The notes under the pieces: generated by a model
What the model saw: only the letters and a program-made list of their open reading frames with translations
Database searches by the model: none
What the model was told of the DNA's origin: nothing
Part shown: piece by piece, positions 56,449 to 64,000 of the stretch
Layout: each line of letters starts with the position of its first letter
How positions within the stretch are numbered: position 1 is the stretch's first letter
NCBI RefSeq assembly: GCF_040054535.1
Contig: NC_090781.1
Location: forward strand, 10,667,982 to 10,731,981
Origin: Antennarius striatus
Taxonomy: Eukaryota; Chordata; Actinopteri; Lophiiformes; Antennariidae
Length of the DNA stretch: 64,000 bases
Reading direction: 5' to 3'
Translations under genes and position numbers: made by a program

Positions 56449-57619
56449 CTGAAACAGATGGCGGACACAGGCAGAGTGAGTCTGTTTGCATATCCTGCCA
56501 AATGAATGGTAATGAATAAACAGGGATACATAAAATGGAGCTATACACATTAATAACTCCCCAAGGAGTCAGAGATGTGAATTCATTCTGAGATATTTTA
56601 AACCATATCTGTTTCAAACACATAGTGCCCATAGGAATTCAGACTATCACACACTATTTAACAAATTAAATGCAAAATTAGAACTGGATTAGAAGGAATA
56701 CATGGATCTCTGTCCTCACTGGAAATTCCTTCTGTAGTTTAATCCCCTTCAGCCATAATTTCATAATCCTGGTATGGTTTCTGAGTGACTGGTTTCTGTG
56801 CTGCTTGTATGAATCTGCATTTTGTGGTTTCTGAAAAAATCCCCAGCAGCCTGAGGTTCAAGTCAGCTGTCATCTTCTCTCAACTTTGTGTGTAGAAGTG
56901 GGATACAGCTGCTGTGACCTATGACCCATTGCATTATGCACGGTCCTTTAACAGGGATTCCTTCTTTTTATTTCTGTCTGTATCTATATGGGGAAACAAA
57001 TCTGTTCTTTTGGAAACAGATCTAAACTCCATGCTAGAGAGGGGATAGAAGGGGATTGTAATTCCTCACCCGGTTCCTGAGGCCAAATAGAAGGAAAAAA
57101 TAACTGTGGACTTAAACTGTGGGATAAAACTGTGTTTACAAACCAAAGAATGTCCTGAGGGATTGCATTTGCAAAGTTGAACACGTTCTTCCCATGCATA
57201 TGCGGCATGATTTAGATGGTGGCAGATGAGATTTTCTGCTTATCTAATAGCATTACTGAGCACAAGCAAACATCCCAGCATAGAGTAAACAGGAATACTT
57301 GTATTTTCCAAAGGGCTCACAGCCTCTTAATGGATTAATTTTGCTCATTTTCCTGTGACTTCTTACAATAACGTGCCGCTTATCCAACAAACAAACTGGA
57401 AATGAGATTAGAGTCATGCTAGTGGTTTTGTGAGACTGTATTTAGGTGCAATGAGCTAAATCCTAATGTCGGCATCATGTATGCCCACGATGACAGGACT
57501 AAAATGTTGATGCTCAGCACGGATAATATTTGTGTTTAGCTTACTTTAACAGAGGAACATTTGTGAAATAGCACTGACCAAAGTATATCTGTAGCTAAAA
57601 TAAACATACAAAATCACAT

Positions 57620-57960
57620 CCCGCCCTGGTGGACATAGTGGATGAGAGTTGAGGGATCAACGAATGATGATGGTTCTTTATTTGTACTATTTTCATTTTT
57701 GATGATGATGTCAATGTCATAAAATGATATTTATTTTACAATAATAGTATACTGTTGGTTATAATTATTTCAATGACAATATAAGCAGCATTGCAGTTAT
57801 TAGGGGATCAGAGAATCACCATGGTTGTTATAATATTTGGATATTTGCACCACATTTAGTGGCAAATCATCCAGTAGTTTTTGAGATATTTTAGTTTGGA
57901 CCATGGTGGTGAAACAACTTATGGTCCAGTATTCCCATCATGTTGCTTGAGTAGATTTAT
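57620..57960. repeat. Degenerate dispersed teleost repeat
   Basis: Contains GGTGGACATAGTGGATGAGA, then GGGATCAACGAATGATGATG, and TCCAGTAGTTTTTGAGATAT followed by TTTAGTTTGGACCATGGTGG. From memory the last phrases correspond to a common fish repeat (ATCCAGTAGTTGTTGAGATATTTCAG-like). No termini are visible. Confidence 0.4.
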
Positions 57961-60120
57961 AAAAAAAGAGAAGGTTGGAATTGAACATTTCAACGTGGGA
58001 ATGAGATGGTGTGGCTGCAGCCACGATTCTGAAGGGCGTCACATAGTTTGGTCCTTCCAGCTCCTCAGATGGGGCGATTGCACCAGGTCACATATAAGCT
58101 CAAAGGCCTTATCTTTTTCTGAAAGAATCTCTGCAGTGGGGATCAAAGTGTTCACAAACTCATCTTGTTATTGCAAATGAAATATGTTATCATCATCTCT
58201 GCAGTTATAACCTAATTGACTTCAGATGTTTGTGGGTTATCCATCAAAAGACCACAACCACAGAAGGATTTAGACCTTGTGGTTTAAGCCAGATATTAAG
58301 AACTGCGATTTACAAAAGATGATCCTCAGATTAACATCGGATGAAAAGCTTTGTTGAAGAGATACACATGTAAATTTAATCTAAAACTCTGTAATTTCTG
58401 TGAATATTTCATATAACTTTATCTCATGTCTGTACTGCAGTTCTGCGTGAATAATTATTCTGCTTCACTTCGTTTCTAGAAAGACATATTTGAACTTGTT
58501 ATCAGTATTTCTTCTTAACTATGATTAATCTGTCAGCTGCAGTGAGTGGACAACGTTTCGAATTAAATTTAATGCAGCTATTAATATTCATTATAATCAA
58601 ACAGCAGCATATCTTTAACTTCTCTAGTCAAATACTGATGTCAGATAAATAGCAGAGCAATACAGTGACGTTCATGCAGAGCTTCACATTATGCTTTCAT
58701 TTCATTAACTTTTTTATTGTCGACATGGCAAACTTTACAGTAAGTCAATAAATATTGCCTAAAATATAAGAAAAGAAAAACCCCTCTGAAATTGTAATAA
58801 AATATTATGGAACATAGCTTTGTTTTGTCCTCTTTTCTATTTCACTGTTACCCCCCTATGTTGGGAACAACCTAAATCAATAAAGTCAGTCAGTTAAAGT
58901 GTGTTTTCACTCAAATACTTCTTACTTTTATTCACATGTTTCTTAGCATTCATGTTTGCATTAGGGTTTAGTAATTTTTATAACATTAGAATCTGGGCTT
59001 ATCATATGTTTAAAAAAAATCTATAAAATGATGCTAGGCTTAAAACACATTTAGAGTTGCAAATCACACTTTCATGATTTATGACATAATTTCAAGATGA
59101 AAATTAGTGTATTTGCTTTTCTGGTGTAAATTCAATTTGATAATCTTCATTCTTCAAAGAATGAAATGAAAGATCTGAGAAAGAGAAGAGGAAGACGGAT
59201 TGGAAGTGACACTATGGTGGATGCTAACATCCGTTCAGCTCAGATAAAGGGACACACCCACCCCTATTGTACAGTAAGCACTGAACAATTACCTGTTCAA
59301 TCAGGTTATAAACAGAAAATTCTGATGCTAAGAGCGAAACAGCCAATGGTTTAAACAATGAAACACAAACTATCATCTAAATGATCAAGATGATGCTTCT
59401 AGTCTCCTGAATGTAGGCCTGATGCGTTGTTCTGTGATGTCGGTCTGTTTCTGATACTTTCATGCACAGGAGAGACAGATCACAGCCTGAATAGACGTAA
59501 TGTTAAAAAAGCTCTTACCATTTCATCTGTTTGGCTCCCATGCTGGTGTTTATAAGCTTAGCCTCCCATCAGTCACAGCCCTTCATCTTGGTGATGCTCT
59601 GCTTCTCTGTCAGGACCATAGCCCAAACACAGCCAGAGGCAGCGGGGAGGGGAGCAGCCCTGAAAGCAGCAACCAGAAGAATATCCACGTCGCACACTGT
59701 GTTCAATCAGAAATAACAGCACGCTCAAACCCTTTCCTCTCTCTTTATATATAACTCCAAAATCCTAATCAAAAGCTCTGAACCCATTCCCTAATTCATA
59801 CCAGAAGGGGAGAGAATTGGTGCTCAACACCAGCAACTGAAGCCTGTCTGGTTTCTCATTGCACTCGCCTTCTCCAGGTCCCCATTCATGAATACAATGT
59901 TTTTGTTCCTTGCAGATGAGAAATGATGCAGTCCTTGTGCATCCTCTTCAGCCCTTTCTCTCTTCCGGTCTTTTAGCATCTATTCTTTCCACCCTCCCTG
60001 CCTCCTTTCCCTCTTTCTCCTCGGCTCATTCGCATTAGCTTTTCTATCTCCTTCCTTCGTTTCAGTAAGCAAGGATGTCAGACATGGCTCTGTCTGAGTG
60101 TGTTTACCCTCCCCCTCTAC

Positions 60121-60156
60121 CTCCTCCTCCTCCTCCTCCTCCTCCTCCTCCTCCCT
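60121..60156. repeat. CTC/GAG trinucleotide microsatellite
   Basis: About 12 CTC units. On the minus strand it reads as poly-Glu in one frame. Confidence 0.93.
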
Positions 60157-60168
60157 CCCTCCCTTACC

Positions 60169-60275
60169 CACTGCTCTCTCATTACACAAGGAGGTGGATG
60201 AGTGAGATTCTGCTCCTTCTGCTTCTCTCCTTTTGCTTATAGACCACTACAGCTAAAAGGAGAACTATATAAACT
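60169..60275 (-). promoter_or_regulatory. Candidate promoter and non-coding first exon for a short dixdc1 form
   Basis: On the minus strand a TATA-like TTTATATAG (about 60274-60266) is followed about 100 bases later by GAGCAGTGG|GTAAGG, a strong donor (exon end 60169). The layout would give a short untranslated exon 3.7 kb upstream of the first coding exon seen. Mammalian DIXDC1 has short forms lacking the N-terminal domain. Sequence signals only. Confidence 0.25.
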
Positions 60276-62384
60276 GAAGCATTATAAAGTCTCCCTGTGT
60301 GCAGTGAAGCGTTGTGTTTGATGTCAAAACCATGGACTTGCTCAAAGACAGCGTACCACACAAGCCAGAACATGAGAGGGTAATGATATATTTACACAGT
60401 GGCAGGAAGCATGGACAAAGTTAGAAATAAAGGTATTCATGGAATGCAGGCAGCCGGAATCCACAGTACTTTTCACATTACAGTACTCGTTGCAATGCAC
60501 TAAATGCTACGAACAGCATTTTTTACTGCAATTGTGAGCAAGCCTTAAAAAACATGAGCTTCTTAGAAATCACTCCTGAAACTGTAGAGCCATCAGATTA
60601 AACAAATGTGGGAGAACTTTCAAATTTAAAATTTGAAAGGCAGACACGAAAGCTTTTCTGTGCCATATCTTGCTCATGTCAAACTGTCATTTGTAAAACA
60701 TTTTAGAGGAGCACACCAACATTAAGCCTCTACAAGTGTTGTTGGTGTCATCAGCAAGAATGTGAAATAGGTCTTGCAGCTTACAGTGCTGCCCGAAACA
60801 CTATGTCATTGTTTTCAGTTGTCCATGAGTGCCATCACCACAACTCAATGAGCTACTTTACTGGAGAGTGGTACTAGAGAGCCATGGAAATGTTAAATCA
60901 GATTTCACTTGAGGACCACCAACTAACAAGGAGCAAAGCACTAATTCTTCAAGTAAAAGTTAAACTACACGATTATACAGAGTGGTGATTTTCCCAACAT
61001 TTTGTGGACCAAAATCGGTAGCTCAGTGAAACTTTAAGGTAATTTTGTTTAGAATTTCCATTGTCTGCTACTTTTTAATCCTACTCCTCTACAATGCAGA
61101 ATCAAATAGTCTGCTTTTTACTCACTAGTTGTATTTGATGAGCTTTTTAAATTTATTTAGCAGATTTAGCTTGGTAACAGTAATGACAGTAACTTCACAA
61201 GAAAAGAATAAACCATTACCCAAAGTTATAAATACAGAAATCATCGCTCATTGATCACTAGTAATGTATATTCTGGAATACAATAATAGCATTCCAAAGG
61301 AAAGTGCCAATTGTGTACTTCTTGATATTACAAATAAATTACTTTAACGCTGTCAGCAGGCTACACTGAAACTCTAAACTTCAAGACAAGCCTTTATGGT
61401 TGTTCCTATTTGCAGTTCAATTCATTAATTAGTATTTGTTACACTGATATTTCGTTGTTGCTATAAACATGACAGTTGTAATGTTACATCTCTGTTTTTC
61501 TGCTTTTATCTGAGCTAACTAGTACAAACTACAAAATTTACCATATTTGCAATGTCATATGTATTATTAAAACCATCAGGTAGTATCAGGAAAGTTGCAT
61601 TGTAACCTGAAATCCTTCAGATTTTTATTGCCAAAATGTAATTAAATCTTCTCAATTGTATTCATATATTATTGCGCTGACTTGGAGAATACCCTTCAAA
61701 CCGTCCATAATTAGGACTTAATGGATTCTGCAGCTGCTGCAACACATCAGATGGTTCTGGCCTGTCCATTGTTTATTCCAAATAAAGAACATGTCATTAT
61801 TATTTACATAAGCTATTATGCAGAGAGAGAATTTTCTCAACTTTAAACATTATGCTACTTTTATGTTTACTGAATAACAAAATAAAATGTGTAACATTTA
61901 TCATCAATATTATTTCTACTCAATGGTAGTTTCACTTTCATACAATATCTGAATACTTCTCTCCACCAGTTAAAACGAGCTTGAAAAATCTTGTCTGAAA
62001 CCTCCCTCAAACATCTCATATACAGCTGATAGCATTCTCTCATGCTCTAATCCCTGTTCAATCAAGCATCTCCTTTCTGCTCCAACGGTAAACACGAACA
62101 GAAAAGACATAGCAGAAGATGTTGTGGCACACGTAGTGCTTGGATCCTTTGTGCTTGGATGATGTTCCAAGAATGAATTTGCTATTCAAAGCATTGTGGC
62201 AAAGTCATTGCTTGGGAGGGAGGGGGTGACAAAAAAGCTGCTCTGCCACAAGGACAGCATGCAGTGGGCCAATTTGTAAATCAAATGAGTTGCTAAAATA
62301 GAACAGATTGTTTCCGTAGTTGCTCTGTTCTTATTGAGCACCATTAGTCTGTCTGCCATGAAATATGGATTGTATATCCTTTTG

Positions 62385-64000
62385 TACTCTTCTTCTTCTT
62401 TTCCTTTCGGCTTTTCCCTTCAGGGGACACCACAGCGAATCAGTTGCCTCCATCTATCCTTGTCTTCTGCATCCTCTTCTCTCACACCAACTACCTTCAT
62501 GTCCTCTTTCACTACTTCCATAAACCTCCTCTTTGGTCTTCCTCTAGGCCTCCTGCCTGGCAGTTCAAAACTCAGCATCCTTCTACCAATATATTCACTA
62601 TCTCTCCTCTGGACATGTCCAAAACCATCTCAGTCTGGCCTCTCTGACTTTATCCCCAAAACCTCTAACATGTGCTGTCCCTCTGATGTACTCATTCCTG
62701 ATCCTATCCTTCCTGGTCACTCCCAAAGAGAACCTCAGCATCTTCATCTCTGCTTCCTCCAGCTCTGTCTCCTGTCTTTTCCTCAGTGACACTGTCTCTA
62801 GACCAAACAACATCGCTGGTCTCACCACAGTTTTGTACACCTTTTGTACACCTTTCCTTTTATTTTAGCTGCAACTCTTCTATCACACATCACACCTGAC
62901 ATTTTACTCCACCCGTTCCATCCTGCCTGTAAATGCTTCTTCACCTCTTTTCCACACTCTCCATTGCTCTGGACTGTTGACCCTAAGTACTTAAAATCCT
63001 CCACCTTCTTGATCTCTTCTCCCTGTAACCTCACTCTTCCACTTGGGTCCCTCTCATTCACACACATGTACTCTGTCTTACTGCGGCTAACCTTCATTCC
63101 TCTCCTTTCCAGGACAAACCTCCACCTCTCTAGCTTCTCCTCCACCTGTTCCCTGCTCTCACTACAGATCACAATGTCATCTGCAAACATCATAGTCCAT
63201 GGAGATTCCTATCTAACCTCGTCTGTCAGCCTGTCCATCACCATAGCGAACAAGAAGGGGCTCAGTGCTGATCCCTGATGCAGTCCCACCTCCACCTTGA
63301 ACTCCTCTGTCACACCTACAGCACACCTCACCACTGTCTTACAGTCCTCATACATGTCCTGCACCGCTCTAACATACTACTCTGCCACTCCACACTTCCT
63401 CATACAATACCACAGTTCCTCTCTGGGCACCCTGTCATAAGCTTTCTCCAGATCTACAAAAACACAATGCAGCCCCCTCTGGCCTTCTCTGTACTTCTCT
63501 ATCAACATCCTCAAAGCAAATACTGCATCTGTAGTACTCTTTTTTGGCATGAAACCATACTGCTGCTCACAAATGCTCACTTCTGCCCTTAGTCTAGCTT
63601 CCACTACTCTTTCCCATAACTTCATTGTATGGCTCATCAGCTTTATTTCTCTGTAGTTGCCACAACTCTGCATATCTCCATGTTCTTAAAAATGGGCACC
63701 AGCACACTTCTCCTCCATTCCTCAGGCATCTTCTCACTATTTAAGATCCTGTTGAACAACCCAGTCAAGAACTCTACTGCCACCTCTCCTATAGGCACTT
63801 CCAAACCTTGACAGGTATATCATCAGGACGGACTGCCTTTCCACTCTTCATCCTCTTCAATGTCCTCCTCACTTCATCCTGACTGATCTTTGCTACTTCC
63901 TGGTCCACAACAGTCACCTCCTCTAGTCTTTGTTCACTCTCATTTTGCACATTCATCAACTCACCACCAGAGTCACACCACCATCCTATGCTGTTTTGCT
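62385..64000 (-). mobile_element. LINE reverse transcriptase copy, broken, running off the window
   Basis: Same family as 47227-48133, opposite orientation and longer. Minus-strand frames, 5' to 3': 63673-63377 (RT fingers/palm, with GFMPKKSTTDAVFALRMLIE and FVDLEKAYDRVPREE), 63193-62822 (MMFADDIVICSESREQ, catalytic FADD), 62840-62598 (RPAMLFGLETVSLRKRQE), and the remaining tail in another frame to about 62420. It is broken by frameshifts and by a stop where the 47 kb copy reads EVRQESP (here EVR-stop). The 3' end GGGAAAAGCCGAAAGGAAAA lies near 62395. The 5' part extends beyond 64000. Confidence 0.88.

Larger units (their letters stand above)
56449..62384 (-). other. Probable dixdc1 intron or 5' flank
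   Basis: The exon ending at 56448 has a good acceptor (CTGTTTCAG) and starts in mid-codon, so coding exons must lie upstream, yet none that I recognise occurs before 64000. The stretch has a degenerate repeat (about 57620-57960), a TATA-like candidate promoter (60169-60275, minus), a CTC/GAG microsatellite (60121-60156) and otherwise AT-rich DNA. Open frames here (for example 59980-60189 minus, a Glu run from the microsatellite) have no domain. Confidence 0.55.

Noticed and set aside
59980..60189. Glu-rich antisense open frame
   Set aside because: The Glu run is a CTC microsatellite, and there is no supporting exon structure; the adjacent donor motif is discussed as a non-coding first exon instead.

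Overview
This window is vertebrate nuclear DNA, almost certainly from a teleost fish. All genes are split by GT-AG introns. The encoded proteins align with five vertebrate genes that I recognise by family memory (no search was run). The non-coding DNA is rich in long TG/CA arrays and in repeat types I associate with fish genomes. The gene set (ncam1, zbtb16, tmprss5, pih1d2, dixdc1) corresponds to genes that lie on human chromosome 11q23, so this is a rearranged version of that conserved block. Which teleost a/b duplicate each gene is cannot be decided from the window.

Layout. 1-11.4 kb: the 3' part of ncam1 (+): second fibronectin III domain, a GPI-anchor alternative end (NCAM-120), the transmembrane exon, the large optional cytoplasmic exon (NCAM-180), the shared last exon and the 3'UTR. 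11.4-16 kb: intergenic DNA with a clear hAT-type element, CpG-rich promoter-like patches and microsatellites. 16-34 kb: zbtb16 (PLZF) (+), six coding exons encoding a BTB domain and nine C2H2 zinc fingers, with a consensus glucocorticoid-receptor site in intron 2 and a tRNA-type SINE in intron 3. 34-41 kb: a gene desert between zbtb16 and tmprss5 with two DNA-transposon relics, a repeat carrying a nuclear-receptor inverted repeat, and stretches that look like conserved non-coding elements. 41-46.6 kb: tmprss5 (+), 12 coding exons, 457 residues. 47.1-48.1 kb: LINE insertions. 48.75-50.7 kb: pih1d2 (+), 5 exons, 313 residues. 51.5-56.4 kb: the 3' 14 coding exons of dixdc1 (-), tail to tail with pih1d2. 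56.4-64 kb: probable dixdc1 intron or 5' flank, ending in a second LINE copy that runs off the window.

The genes do not form a pathway. NCAM1 is a neural adhesion receptor, ZBTB16 a transcriptional repressor, TMPRSS5 a membrane serine protease, PIH1D2 an HSP90/R2TP-type co-chaperone factor, and DIXDC1 a Wnt/Dishevelled-Axin partner.

I found no evidence of a wholly new biological system. The most useful extras are the intact alternative-end architecture of ncam1, a start codon isolated in its own exon in tmprss5, RFX X-box motifs upstream of tmprss5 and pih1d2, an intronic glucocorticoid-response element in zbtb16, and two LINE copies that share the same frame-breaking lesions. Exon boundaries were read by eye from splice signals and reading phase; all phases agree across every junction listed.
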